This document shows positions 25,920-35,392 of a stretch of 64,000 nt of DNA, piece by piece (the first letter of the stretch is position 1; each line of letters opens with the position of its first letter). The stretch comes from Nocardioides sp. 1609 (GTDB lineage Bacteria; Actinomycetota; Actinomycetes; Propionibacteriales; Nocardioidaceae): assembly GCF_004522105.1 (NCBI RefSeq), contig NZ_SPUJ01000001.1, positions 806,001 through 870,000 of the forward strand, read 5' to 3'. A program made the translations under genes and the position numbers. The notes under the pieces are model-generated. The model was not told the origin of the DNA. It searched no databases and saw only the letters and a program-made list of their open reading frames with translations.

Positions 25920-28018
25920 CCACCACAGACGCCGGCGCCCCCGACAGCATCACTGACATCGCAGACGAAGACACCTCAAACTCGTTCGCTCCGGGCGGAG
26001 CTCTCAGCCCGGCCGGGCGAGAACATGCCATCCGACAAGCGCTGCCAATCCTCGGCCGCTACTTCCAGAAGGTCGGGTCCGCCGAACGCCTTGTCGCCCG
26101 CAATGCCCTCGACGTCGCACCCTTGCCACAAACCGACATCGACCAGCGTCTGCTCGGCGGGCTGCGCCTGCGAGCAGCCCTTGCCTCCGCCGAACCGGTC
26201 TTGGACGCCATTCGCAGTATTTGCCGCCAACCTTCGTTTCGGTACTCCCTAACCAAGAGTGAGAGCGTCGGCCACCTCGGCGGGACCCTCGACGTACCGG
26301 CATACGTGTCGCGCATGTACTTCGACGGCGGACCTACGATCTACCCCATCTCAGAAGTCGAACGATCGGTTCGAACACCCGAGAACCAGATGACGGCCTA
26401 CGCAGCCATGTGGATGATCGAGGAACTCCGAGGCAGCATCCAAGCAGCGAAAGCGCCAGCTCAATCCCCTGAAGCTCGACTCGCAACTGACCTCGAGAAT
26501 CAGTTCCGAGCAGCAATCTCAGGACCAACACTCGCGCCCTGCCGCGAAGACGCCGCCCTCGCGCTTACACGCGGTAACTACAGTGACCTTATGTCTCGAG
26601 TGGAGGCAAGGCTGAGGCGCGGCGAGATCGGCCACGGTCACCATTACCAGACTCTCCACGCTCTGCTAACGCGGTTACAGACCACTGGCCCTACCGGTCA
26701 TGAAGGTCACAACACGTGGTCGTTCTACGACGATGCATTCGACCCCCGCCTCTTTGAACTATGGTGCCTCGTCGTCGTTGCTAAGGCCTTATCGGAAGCA
26801 CTCGCTGACGACCTCCCCACCCTTGACCCCGAATGGACCGGAAGCGGCCTTGCGTTTTGCTGGGAACGTCCCGCCGGAACACTCGAAATGTATACACAGA
26901 AGTCCCTGCCTCTGATAGATCCCAAACTACCGGCGCGGTGGGTGAAGAAAGGGACCGCCCAACCCATGCGCGGCATCCCTGACATCGTCGTTCGAGGCCT
27001 TAACAGGTACTCGGGGAAAGTTCGCGTGGCGCTGCTAGACGCAAAGCTTAAGCAGCGCTCCTCGCCGCCGACCGAGGAGCTGTATAAGCTACTCGGCTAC
27101 TTCGACAACTTCGGCCTGACGAACGACCCACAAGGTGCAATCCTCTTCCACGATCCCGCCACAACCGAAACACACACCACCATCTTCACCCCAGTCGCGA
27201 TTGGAACAGTCGCTGACGAAGGACGGGGCTGCCTGATCGCCACCCCACTGAATCCTTCTGACTCGACCCAGACCACCGCATCGCTCATCGACGTAGTCGA
27301 CATGATGCTGTCGCTGCTCGATCTGCCTGCGGCGCACCGGAACTCGATCAGCACAAGCCCTGACACCGGCGACAGCGCAGGCCCGGACAGCGAGGTGACG
27401 CACGAAGCGCACGTCCACCGGATCCGAGATGAACTTCGTGCGCTACGAGTGCAAATCCACCCAAGCGACCTAGACGCGTCAAAACGACGAATGAAGACGG
27501 CACTAGGCCAAGCCACCTGGTCTCGACTGACCGAAGACGCCCAGGACATGCTCGCCACCGCCGAGAACGTCGGATTCACCATGTCCGAACAAGCCGACTT
27601 CTCAGGTCCCGTCCTAGGGGCAGTTTGCCCCCTGGAACTGGTACTCGACAGCGAGCTCGTCGCGCCCGCCAAACTTCGCCTCAACAACAGCGATGCCAAA
27701 AAGATCGGCTTCATGTTAGGACAACAGATCGAAACGATCGCTCAGGCGCTAGGCAATGGCACCGCGGCCCACCACCTAGCGATCCAGGCTGAGGCAACCG
27801 CACGAGGAATGAACCTTCTGAAACTACGGAACTGCCTTGCCCTCCTCGCCGACCTAAACCGCGATCATCGCAGGCGAGCTGCACACAAAGAGAAGCTGTC
27901 ATCAAGTGACTGGGCAGCGGTTTACCAGCGCGTCGTCACCGGCGACCGATTGCTTGTTGAACTCGTAGCTGCCCTCAATGTTCAACCCGTACTGCCCCCT
28001 TCTCCACCACTGCCCTAA
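25916..28018 (+). CDS. PD-(D/E)XK nuclease subunit, McrC/LlaJI-R2-like
   Basis: A 700-aa protein starting at the GTG that overlaps the McrB-like stop (GTGA). The central part carries a PD-(D/E)XK-type core: RGIPDIVVRG (about 352-361), RVALLDAKLKQR (about 370-381, giving Asp-x-Lys), then ELYKLLGYFDNFGL (about 388-401), the helix that normally follows. The N-terminal 340 residues may contact the motor, as in McrC and LlaJI R2. The C-terminal 250 residues form a separate region with a possible DNA-binding or dimerisation role. It is the likely cleaving subunit of the system. The family assignment rests on motif order and neighbours. Confidence 0.78.
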   Translation: MTTTDAGAPDSITDIADEDTSNSFAPGGALSPAGREHAIRQALPILGRYFQKVGSAERLVARNALDVAPLPQTDIDQRLLGGLRLRAALASAEPVLDAIRSICRQPSFRYSLTKSESVGHLGGTLDVPAYVSRMYFDGGPTIYPISEVERSVRTPENQMTAYAAMWMIEELRGSIQAAKAPAQSPEARLATDLENQFRAAISGPTLAPCREDAALALTRGNYSDLMSRVEARLRRGEIGHGHHYQTLHALLTRLQTTGPTGHEGHNTWSFYDDAFDPRLFELWCLVVVAKALSEALADDLPTLDPEWTGSGLAFCWERPAGTLEMYTQKSLPLIDPKLPARWVKKGTAQPMRGIPDIVVRGLNRYSGKVRVALLDAKLKQRSSPPTEELYKLLGYFDNFGLTNDPQGAILFHDPATTETHTTIFTPVAIGTVADEGRGCLIATPLNPSDSTQTTASLIDVVDMMLSLLDLPAAHRNSISTSPDTGDSAGPDSEVTHEAHVHRIRDELRALRVQIHPSDLDASKRRMKTALGQATWSRLTEDAQDMLATAENVGFTMSEQADFSGPVLGAVCPLELVLDSELVAPAKLRLNNSDAKKIGFMLGQQIETIAQALGNGTAAHHLAIQAEATARGMNLLKLRNCLALLADLNRDHRRRAAHKEKLSSSDWAAVYQRVVTGDRLLVELVAALNVQPVLPPSPPLP

Positions 28019-28151
28019 ATGACACGTGGCTCAAATTTCCAGGGCGGGCGAACTTAAACTGGTAAAGCCTGGATCTCAATAACGGCAAGACCTTTCGCGC
28101 ACACCGCCAGGATCGTTCGTCAACCGCACCCTCCACGAACCGGACGAGCTA

Positions 28152-28400
28152 GTGACACAGAGCCGAACTAGCACCTCAAGCCCCCACCAGCCAACGCGGC
28201 GCGACATCAACACGCTCTACGAACCGGCTTCCACCGCTGGCGCCACCGAGCAGCGCAGAACCGATGTCAGCCCAACCAAGCAGCACAGAACCGTCGTCAG
28301 CCCAACTGAGCAGCCCTATCGAACACCAACCCCTGCCAGAGTGTCGGACGTGAGAGTTAACGTTCAGGACGTTGCCAAATCAGGCGAAGACACCACGTAG
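28152..28400 (+). CDS. possible small repeat-containing protein
   Basis: An 82-codon frame from GTG 28152 with a Ser/Thr/Pro/Gln-rich, disordered product. Two 30-base repeats within it give the peptide theme SPTKQHRTVVSPTEQ. There is no clear ribosome site. It lies 133 bases downstream of the restriction operon on the same strand. Expression is doubtful. Confidence 0.25.
   Translation: MTQSRTSTSSPHQPTRRDINTLYEPASTAGATEQRRTDVSPTKQHRTVVSPTEQPYRTPTPARVSDVRVNVQDVAKSGEDTT
28248..28307 (+). repeat. tandem 30-bp direct repeat
   Basis: Two consecutive 30-base units (28248-28277 and 28278-28307), both containing CAGAACC and GTCAGCCCAAC, match at about 25 of 30 positions. A third partial unit begins at 28308 (GAGCAG). 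The period is a multiple of three, so a reading frame through it is kept. Confidence 0.6.
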
Positions 28401-28504
28401 CGGCCACCTGACGAAACGAGATTCCCGTGCGCACCTCCCGACCTTGGACCCCGCCGGACAAGCCACGGCCTTCAACGGCGTCGTCGCGGCAGTAGGACGG
28501 TCAC

Positions 28505-28714
28505 GTGCGCGTTGAGTTTCGCGACGTCGACGTCACCCCAGACGAGTACGCCCGGATGCTGATTTCGGCTGTTGAAACTCGAGTCGTAGCCGCCCTCAGT
28601 CGGTTGCCACCCGAGACCGTGCTGCGTCCGCCGGAAGCGGTCGCCGAACTAGTGGTTGCCGTGTTTGAGCGAGAGCGCGAGCGCCTCATTCGCGACGGGC
28701 GGTCCAACCACTGA
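28505..28714 (+). CDS. small hypothetical protein at the right edge of the island
   Basis: A 69-aa frame from GTG 28505: VEFRDVDVTPDEYARMLISA, then RPPEAVAELVVAVFERERER. It looks like a compact helical protein without signal peptide. Codon use is normal for the window. It is the last plausible gene before a stretch of decayed sequence. No family recognised. Confidence 0.4.
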   Translation: MRVEFRDVDVTPDEYARMLISAVETRVVAALSRLPPETVLRPPEAVAELVVAVFERERERLIRDGRSNH

Positions 28715-28950
28715 ACTCAATAGATGGTTTCATTCTCGTCTTGAGTGACGTGTTGCGTTGGCAGAGGCTCTCTTTCTGCCAAGTCGGCGGCGTCACGAAT
28801 GAGTCCCCCAAGGCAGACGAACACCCCCACCGTCGGCTCCAGCGGGGGTCATGTGAGTCTCGGCCAGCGTTCGGGCGGCATCCCAACTACTCAGGTGTGT
28901 TAGCGGCGGAGCGCGACGAGAGTGCTTCACATCTAGTGGCACGTCGCTTC

Positions 28951-29774
28951 TCAGCAAGCGCGCTCGACAGTTCCCCCTCGTTCCAAGGAAGAGGGTCTGG
29001 GCAGCCTGGCGAAGCTCTGTTCGGCAGAGCGGTAGTAGGCGTACATTTCGACGAGCGCTCCGATCGCAGCCTTAGTTGGCGGGGCGAGAGTTGCCAGGTG
29101 ATCGCGGCCGCGTGGGGAAGCGGCGGTTGCTGCGACGGAAACTGTCGCGGCGGCAAGCAGCGCACCACTCGAGCCCGCACTCGCGAGAACAGTGCGGATC
29201 CCGGAACCTGCTGCGGTGGCAACTGCGTGAGGGAGACGGAGAGTGAAGAGGGCCGCCCAGCCGACCTCACTCATGATGAGCGCTCTGCCGGCCCCGAAGA
29301 ACGCATCGGTGTAGGCGCGGCTCGCAGTCGCGTCGAAGTCAGGCCCGTAGACGGCGCGAGCCACGAGAATGTCGTTGGTGAGTACAGGCGCTTGCAAGAT
29401 CAATGCCGCGACCGCCGTCGGAACGTCATCTGGGTCCCCGAGGGGCGCGGGCCGTGCAAGCGCGTCGACGCGCGCCTGCTCATGTTGGGTCAACAACTCG
29501 AGTGTGAATTCGACCTTGACCAGCAACGGCTCAAGGACCGAGCGCCAAGACACCAAATACTTCTCCACGGGAACCGACATTTCCTGCGCCACCGTTCAGC
29601 ATGCTCGTCAACCTCGGCGAATACGTGACCAGCGGCGTAAGGGGTCAACAATCCGATCCTGGAGAGCGTCACGAGCGAGGTGTCATGCCCTCGACGAGCC
29701 ACTGCGCCGATCTCGCCGCGGAGCACGTTTGCGTCCGACACAACTGCTCGTGTCGACCGCTCAAGAGCCGCCAT
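28951..29774 (-). pseudogene. PIN-domain protein gene with frameshift
   Basis: The upstream frame (Met 29774) gives VVSDANVLRGEIGAVARRG and YAAGHVFAEVDEHAERW, which hold the first two acidic residues of a PIN ribonuclease domain. Near 29570-29580 coding passes to another frame with MSVPVEKYLVSWRSVLEPLL, then LGDPDDVPTAVAALI and APVLTNDILVA, carrying the last acidic pair, and on to a hydrophobic C-terminus ending at 28951. The order matches a complete PIN domain plus a C-terminal extension. No antitoxin gene is next to it. Probably inactive unless the junction is a sequencing error. Confidence 0.6.
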
Positions 29775-29819
29775 CACCCGCTGCCGGCCCGCGATATCAG
29801 CGACTGGTCGCGCACCCAC

Positions 29820-31378
29820 TTGTCTAGGCGTGCATGCAGTAGCTCGTCACGACTATGCGGCTGCCTGCTCAACTTGTGGCCCTTCTCCTCATGGTCACCG
29901 CCTTCCCATCGATGACTGGCGGTTCGACACATCCGAAACGATTTAGGAAGGGACGTTGTCGGTGCCGTTCCTACTGTCTTGCTTATGACCGAGTCCGCAG
30001 TCTGGCCGTCGATGGATGGTGCCGCCTAGCAGCGGTGAATCGGCGGAGCCGGCCCTGTCGGACAACGCTGGGCTAGGGAGATGGCACAGCGGCAGATGAT
30101 GAGCAGACTCAACGCTGGCTCGGGTCGATTGACACGACTGCTTACGTGGGGGTCGCGTCACACACCGTGCCGCGTTTCGTCCTCGAGAGGTGGGCAGTCG
30201 ACACGATAAGGTGCGGATCTACGATCGCATCGAAGAGCGGCACGGCATCGAAATCATCTCGAACCTTGCGGTTCGAGACTTCTACACCGTCGTAGCCGAC
30301 GACGGAACTAGAGGCTCGGTGTTCGTTCCCTCGCGGGTCATATAGTGACCCAACGCGAAGACTTACATTGATCGGCTCAGTAATCCTTGACCCGGTCGGC
30401 GGCGCCTCAAACTGCGGTAGGCACGCTTTCACGACCGAACTAGTGGGCCGGAAACGCCAGTGGCATCGCAACCCTAGATGTCATCTACGCCCAGGCCAGC
30501 GCACACGCACCCGAACACGTCGGCATGTGGCAGGTTGCCGCAGTGCGCGGCGCCGCCGGCGGCATCGAACTCCCAAGAGCGGTAGGCATGCTCGCCTGGC
30601 TGGCGGTACGAGGGCACTCCGAAGAGCCGACTGACCAGGAACGTGCTCACGGCCTCCAACGTGCCCGCAAGCCGCGGCCGCGCTCTCCCTCCCAGACCCC
30701 GCCCCAGCAGTGCCGGCATGGTGGCTGCGATGCAGAACTTCGGTGTGCTCCCTACTGACGACGATCTCGCTCATCGGGTGGTAGCCCTCGCAGGTTAGGT
30801 TGCTTCAGACCCACAGGCTCCGCACCCAACAACAGGAGCCATCGCCGCCAATACAAGCTCACCGATCCCCGCCAACGGCAAGGAGCAATACACGGCACTC
30901 GTTCCACTACAGACGACATCGCCAATCCACCAACGGCGACAAGCACAACCTAGAACCCTTGCTGGATCACACCAGGAGTTGTCATACGCTCGCCAGGTGA
31001 ATCAGAGCGCCATCTGCGGACGCGAGCCACATAGCGGGCGAACCGATCCAGTCTCAGTAGCGCCTCCGAAAGTCCGCGATGACCCAGCCTCCTAGAGGCG
31101 ACAAACTCGGACGCCGGGGTCTACCGCGTCGTTCTCGCCCAACAAGCCGAGGAACAAGCGGTCCAACCGCTTTGGTCTCTCATCGGTTGTGACTGCGCCG
31201 GTCATCATGAGACGAACTCGCCGGCGTTGCTCTGTTCATGCCATCGATCGACAGCCTCGCGGAGGTCGCCTACTGCGACTGTTCCGACCCGTAGTTATTC
31301 GCTGCTAGGAGTACCGGTTCGGTGAAGGACGCATAGCGCAGACGCATGGGTCTCGGTGCTGGCGCGAGTTCGACAACG
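29820..31378. other. long gene-poor stretch
   Basis: About 1.56 kb without a gene I can support. Short frames exist (for example 30368-30634 plus and 30142-30471 minus) but their products are Arg/Ala-rich or lack any motif. It separates the island and its debris from the catabolic region and probably contains old deletion scars. Confidence 0.45.
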
Positions 31379-32221
31379 TTAAGGACAAACTTCCACCCCG
31401 GCACTCGCGATAGTGTGACCGGCTCGTCGCAGGATTGATCGTGCTCGTGCACGGACTGGCTCGTCGATCATGTGACCGTCGTGCACTTGCACGCCGTCTC
31501 CAGCGGATCGGAGCACCCCGATAGCCCAGTCGACTTCATCCGTCGTTGTGCGGAAAACGTTGGCCACTACCGGCACTTGGTTCGGGTGAATGGTGAGCTT
31601 GGCAGTAAATCCTAGGTCTCGTGCATGCTGGGCGTCGTCGGCGAGCAATATTTTGTCACCGATATCGGTGGTCACGCCATCGATCGGGGGCGCAAGCCTC
31701 GCCGCTCGTGACGCCAAGACCAATTGGGAGCGGGCACCCGATAGGGCGAGGCGCGATGCCGGGTCGACGCCAAGATCTGCGGCTAAGTCAACGTTACCGA
31801 GAGCGACGCGCACGACATTGGGGGCAGCGCAGGTTTCCTGAACTGACATGACTCCCCCGGCCGTCTCGATAAGCGGAATCGCGGGCAATCCGGTTGGACC
31901 AAACTCTGTTACCTGATTGAGGTCGTCGGCACCTTCCACCTTTGGTACCACCACGGCCATTGCGTTGTTCATCGCGGCCATGTCCGCGTGGAACCATGGG
32001 GTCCTTGCAGCGTTCACTCGTACCGCTGCGCGGCCACCGGCGGCGAGCCAGGCCGAGACGTGCTCGCGGGCGGCGTCCTTTTCGTCGGGCGCGACGGAGT
32101 CTTCGAGGTCAATAATCACGACGTCAGCGCCTGAAGCGCTGGCTTTGTCGAAGCGATCGGGTCGGTTGGCTGGGACGAACAGGAAGGTCTGTGCGTCCTG
32201 CAACTGCAGGCGGTTGCTCAT
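31379..32221 (-). CDS. CitE-like CoA-ester lyase, probable (S)-citramalyl-CoA lyase
   Basis: A 280-aa HpcH/HpaI-CitE family lyase. Family landmarks are TFLFVPANRPDRFDKA (about 12-27), VVIIDLEDSVAPDEKDAARE (metal and CoA-binding Glu/Asp), AVRVNAARTPWF, VVVPKVEGADDL, IPLIETAGGVMS and ALGNVDLAADLG, with AKLTIHPNQVPVV near the C-terminus. Such enzymes split (S)-citramalyl-CoA to pyruvate and acetyl-CoA, the last step of itaconate breakdown, or related malyl-type CoA esters. It is the last gene of a four-gene operon in which each start overlaps the previous stop, here by 4 bases with the CoA-transferase. The substrate is inferred from context. Confidence 0.85.
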   Translation of the reverse strand: MSNRLQLQDAQTFLFVPANRPDRFDKASASGADVVIIDLEDSVAPDEKDAAREHVSAWLAAGGRAAVRVNAARTPWFHADMAAMNNAMAVVVPKVEGADDLNQVTEFGPTGLPAIPLIETAGGVMSVQETCAAPNVVRVALGNVDLAADLGVDPASRLALSGARSQLVLASRAARLAPPIDGVTTDIGDKILLADDAQHARDLGFTAKLTIHPNQVPVVANVFRTTTDEVDWAIGVLRSAGDGVQVHDGHMIDEPVRARARSILRRAGHTIASAGVEVCP

Positions 32222-33387
32222 GTGGTTGCCTCAGTAGGCGGCGCAAACTCGGTTCGGATTGACGAGTTGTGATCGCCTAGATCTGGAACCGCGCCCATGG
32301 CCGCTTCACGCCCGTGGACCGCAACCGGCGGCAAGAGCGCCCGGACTCGTCCGCCGGGTGTGTCAATGGTGCGCCATTTGTCGCGGGCTTCGAGTTGTGG
32401 GTGACCATAGAACTCGGCAGGTGTACGGAGCCGTGCGCAAGCAATCCCGCGGGAATCCAGCAGCTCGACGACGGCATCGGCAGACAGGAGCGCGAAGGCC
32501 TGCTCTATGAGTGGAGTGACTTCGTCGTTGTGTTCCACCCGCTCGGGGTTGCGAGCGAAACGGGGGTCGTCGATGAGGTCGGGTCGGTGCAGTACGTCGC
32601 GGCACACGATTGCCCATTCGCGGTCGCTCTGGACGCCGAGGAAGACCGACGATCCGTCACCCGTGCGGTAAGGGCCGTAAGGGGCGATGGAAGCATGGCG
32701 TGCTCCAGTGCGTCGTGCCTCGCGCTCTCCGTATACCGAGTAGTAGGTCGGTTGCATCATCCACTCCCCTAGCGCGTCGAGCATGGCGACTGTCAGGGTT
32801 GTTCCTTGGCTTGTTCGCTCCCGCTCGTAGAGCGCGGTGAGGATTCCCGTATAGGCGTACATTCCGGTTGCAACGTCGGCAATTGACACTCCTACCTTCG
32901 CTTGCTCCTCGGCCGTGCCGGTCACTGAGACGAGTCCGGTTTCGCACTGCACCAACAGGTCGTAGGCCTTCTTTGACCGATAAGGGCCGATGGACCCGTA
33001 TCCGGAGATTGAGCAGTGGATGAGTTCTGGACGCGTCGCACGCAACGTGTCGGCGTCTAAACCCAGGCGCTCGGCGGCGCCGGGGATGAGGTTCTGAATG
33101 AGCACGTCGGCTTCAGCGATGATCGCGTCCAGCACCTTGCGGTCAGTCGCGTTCTTGATGTCGAGCTCAACGCTTTCCTTGCCACGGTTGAGCCATACGA
33201 AGTAGCTCGCTTGACCGAGGACTGTGCGGTCGTAGGCTCTGGCGAAGTCGCCGACGCCGGGGCGCTCCACCTTGATGACTCGCGCTCCCAGGTCCGCGAG
33301 CTGTCGGGTCGCGAAGGGGGCTGCTACCGCCTGCTCAAGGGCAACGACAGTGATCCCCTCGAGGGGAAGCCTGGTCGCGTCACTCAT
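32218..33387 (-). CDS. class III CoA-transferase (CaiB/BaiF), probable itaconate CoA-transferase
   Basis: A 389-aa family III CoA-transferase. It begins LPLEGITVVALEQAVAAPFA, then ARVIKVERPGVGDFARAYD, NRGKESVELDIK and IQNLIPGAAERLGL. The catalytic Asp is expected in VSIADVATGMYAY (about 167-179). These enzymes move CoA between dicarboxylates; relatives use succinyl-CoA with itaconate, mesaconate or citramalate. Its start overlaps the stop of the acyl-CoA dehydrogenase gene and its stop overlaps the lyase start, so the four enzymes are made together. Confidence 0.87.
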   Translation of the reverse strand: MSDATRLPLEGITVVALEQAVAAPFATRQLADLGARVIKVERPGVGDFARAYDRTVLGQASYFVWLNRGKESVELDIKNATDRKVLDAIIAEADVLIQNLIPGAAERLGLDADTLRATRPELIHCSISGYGSIGPYRSKKAYDLLVQCETGLVSVTGTAEEQAKVGVSIADVATGMYAYTGILTALYERERTSQGTTLTVAMLDALGEWMMQPTYYSVYGEREARRTGARHASIAPYGPYRTGDGSSVFLGVQSDREWAIVCRDVLHRPDLIDDPRFARNPERVEHNDEVTPLIEQAFALLSADAVVELLDSRGIACARLRTPAEFYGHPQLEARDKWRTIDTPGGRVRALLPPVAVHGREAAMGAVPDLGDHNSSIRTEFAPPTEATT

Positions 33388-34535
33388 CTGGTGGCACTTT
33401 CGACTACTTGGCGGGCGATGACGCCCTTGAGGATCTCGTTGGTGCCCTCGCCGACGATCATCAGCGGAGCGTCGCGGAAGTAGCGTTCGACGTCGAACTC
33501 AGTGGAGTAGCCATAGCCGCCGTGGATGCGCATAGCAGTGAGGGCAATTCTCATCGCTGCTTCGGAAGCGAACAGTTTGGCCATACTTGCCTCTTTGTCT
33601 GCTCGGCCGGAGTCGTCGTAGCGACGTGCCGCGTGCAAGGTGAGCTGGCGTGCCGCTTCGAGGTCGGTGGCCATCTCGGCCAAGTAGTTTCCGATGGCTT
33701 GGTGCTTCCAGATTGGCTTGCCGAAGCTCTGTCGGTCCTGGGCGTACCGGACGGCGTCGTCAAGGGCAGCCTGGCCCACGCCGAGCGCACGGGATGCGAC
33801 CTGGATACGGCCGATCTCCAGGCCGCGCATCATCTGCGCAAAGCCCCTGCCCTCCTCGGTTCCAAGCAGCGAACCGGCTGGAGTACGGAAATTGTCGAAG
33901 GTCAGTTCGCACGCCTCCACGCCTTTGTAGCCGAGCTTGGGCAGGTCACGAGATACCTCGAAGCCTTCTCCCTTCTCCACCAGGAGAATGCTGATGCCGC
34001 GGTGGGCCGGTTCCGCGGCGGGGTTCGTCCGGCACAACAGAGCAGTCAGTTGGGAGCGCCTGGCGTTGGAGATCCACGTCTTCGAACCGTTCACGACGTA
34101 GGAATCGCAGTCGCGGACCGCAGTCGTGCGCATCGCCTGTAAGTCTGAACCGCCGCCGGGCTCGGTGAGCGCCATCGTGGCTCGAATTTCGCCCGTTGCC
34201 ATACGGGGCAGGTAAGTGTCCTTCTGCTCCTGGGTGCCGAAAGCCAGGATCAATTTTGCCACGACCGTGTGCCCGCCCATCGCGCCGGCCAGGCTCATCC
34301 AGCCCCGGGCCAGTTCGGCGGTAACGGCGGAGTAGCAGGACGCGCTAACTGAAGCCTCGCCCCAGGGCTCCGGGATGCCGAGTCCGTAGATTCCCATTTC
34401 CTTCATCTGCTCGATGAGGTCCTCGGGATAGGTATTTGCATGCTCCAGCTCTTGGACCACGGGCTTGACCTCTTGGTTGACCCAGGTGCGAACTAGGGCG
34501 ACGATGGCCGCCTCGTCTTCGTTGATTTCGAACAT
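33384..34535 (-). CDS. acyl-CoA dehydrogenase
   Basis: A 383-aa FAD-dependent acyl-CoA dehydrogenase. The true start is ATG 34535, which overlaps the hydratase stop by one base (TGATG); a longer frame reaching 35126 is an overlap artefact. It has the FAD-binding ATMALTEPGGGSDL, WISNARRSQ in place of the usual WITN, GRIQVASRALGVGQAAL, YAQDRQSFGKPI and the C-terminal RIHGGYGYSTEFDVERYFRD. The catalytic Glu is in VGEGTNEIL. An equivalent dehydrogenase sits in the P. aeruginosa itaconate cluster; its substrate is unknown, and it may handle a side product or a methylsuccinyl-type ester. Confidence 0.92.
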   Translation of the reverse strand: MFEINEDEAAIVALVRTWVNQEVKPVVQELEHANTYPEDLIEQMKEMGIYGLGIPEPWGEASVSASCYSAVTAELARGWMSLAGAMGGHTVVAKLILAFGTQEQKDTYLPRMATGEIRATMALTEPGGGSDLQAMRTTAVRDCDSYVVNGSKTWISNARRSQLTALLCRTNPAAEPAHRGISILLVEKGEGFEVSRDLPKLGYKGVEACELTFDNFRTPAGSLLGTEEGRGFAQMMRGLEIGRIQVASRALGVGQAALDDAVRYAQDRQSFGKPIWKHQAIGNYLAEMATDLEAARQLTLHAARRYDDSGRADKEASMAKLFASEAAMRIALTAMRIHGGYGYSTEFDVERYFRDAPLMIVGEGTNEILKGVIARQVVESATR

Positions 34536-35392
34536 CAAGATGTCTCCTGGTAGGTAGCAGTGGCGTCCATGACGAGCCGGCCGTCGGTGGAGGTCGCCCA
34601 CAGCGCGGATGAGCCGCTGTCGCGACGGACGTTGGTGGCGAGTTCTGCGGGTGCGAACAGCGGCGATCGGGCCCGGTAGGAGAAGGCGGCGAGGGCGCCT
34701 CCGTGCACTTGGGCAAGGTCCATCAGCAGGGTCGCCAAGAGCGGACCATGGACAACCAGGCCGCGGTAGCCCTCGACGTCGCGCGCGTAGTCGACGTCGT
34801 AGTGGATCCGGTGACCGTTGAAGGTGAGTGCCGAGTAGCGGAACAGTGCCGTGCTGTCCAGCACCCATCGCTGGGAGCTGTCGGCGTCGGTCCGGGCCTG
34901 GGGGGCTGCCTCGCTCGACGATCCGAGCTCGGCCTCTCGGTAGACGATGGTCTGCTGCTCGCGGATGCTGGACCGACCTTTCGCCTGCAGGTGGTGCTCG
35001 ACGGTGACGAAGAAGAGGGGACCCGTACGACCTCGCTTTGCAACGACCGAGGCGATGGTGCTGAAGCGGGTGAGCGTGTCGCCCAGGCACGGGGGGTGAT
35101 CGAACGTGAGCGACCCGGCCGCCCACATCCGACGCTCAAGCGGCACGGGCGGCATGGTGACCCCCGGCGCGGGGTGCCCGTCCGGCCCCAGGGCGGACGC
35201 GGCGACGAGGTCGTGAAAGTAGAGCCAGTGCCAGCCGGGGGGCAGCGGATCACCTGCGTCGAAGTCGGGAGAGCGGTCTAGGGTCACCGCCATCCGATTC
35301 GCCTGATCGGGGTCCAGCACTACGGAGGACGTTGTCGTCCGCCCCGTCCAGTTCTCCCAACCGTTTGAGGTCGCGCTGTCGTCATCGGTCAT
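34535..35392 (-). CDS. MaoC/HTD2-like hydratase, probable itaconyl-CoA (mesaconyl-C4-CoA) hydratase
   Basis: A 285-aa protein of the FAS1-like dehydratase/HTD2 group. I use ATG 35392 (MTDDDSATSNGWENWTGR). The first hot-dog half contains PPGWHWLYFHDLVAASALG and WAAGSLTFDHPPCLGDTLTR. The second has LFRYSALTFNGHRIHYDVDY and GLVVHGPLLATLLMD, the conserved hydratase-2 Asp/His region. Related enzymes hydrate mesaconyl-C4-CoA or itaconyl-CoA to citramalyl-CoA. As first gene of the operon, divergent from a LysR gene, it corresponds to Ich of the itaconate pathway. Confidence 0.82.
   Translation of the reverse strand: MTDDDSATSNGWENWTGRTTTSSVVLDPDQANRMAVTLDRSPDFDAGDPLPPGWHWLYFHDLVAASALGPDGHPAPGVTMPPVPLERRMWAAGSLTFDHPPCLGDTLTRFSTIASVVAKRGRTGPLFFVTVEHHLQAKGRSSIREQQTIVYREAELGSSSEAAPQARTDADSSQRWVLDSTALFRYSALTFNGHRIHYDVDYARDVEGYRGLVVHGPLLATLLMDLAQVHGGALAAFSYRARSPLFAPAELATNVRRDSGSSALWATSTDGRLVMDATATYQETS

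Noticed and set aside
20967-28018. Classical McrBC (type IV) system
   Set aside because: Two methyltransferases are coupled to the motor and nuclease, so modification protects the host; type IV systems attack modified DNA and carry no methyltransferase.
30142-30774. Possible small genes on both strands
   Set aside because: Products are Arg/Ala-rich or lack start sites and motifs; competing frames are equally poor.
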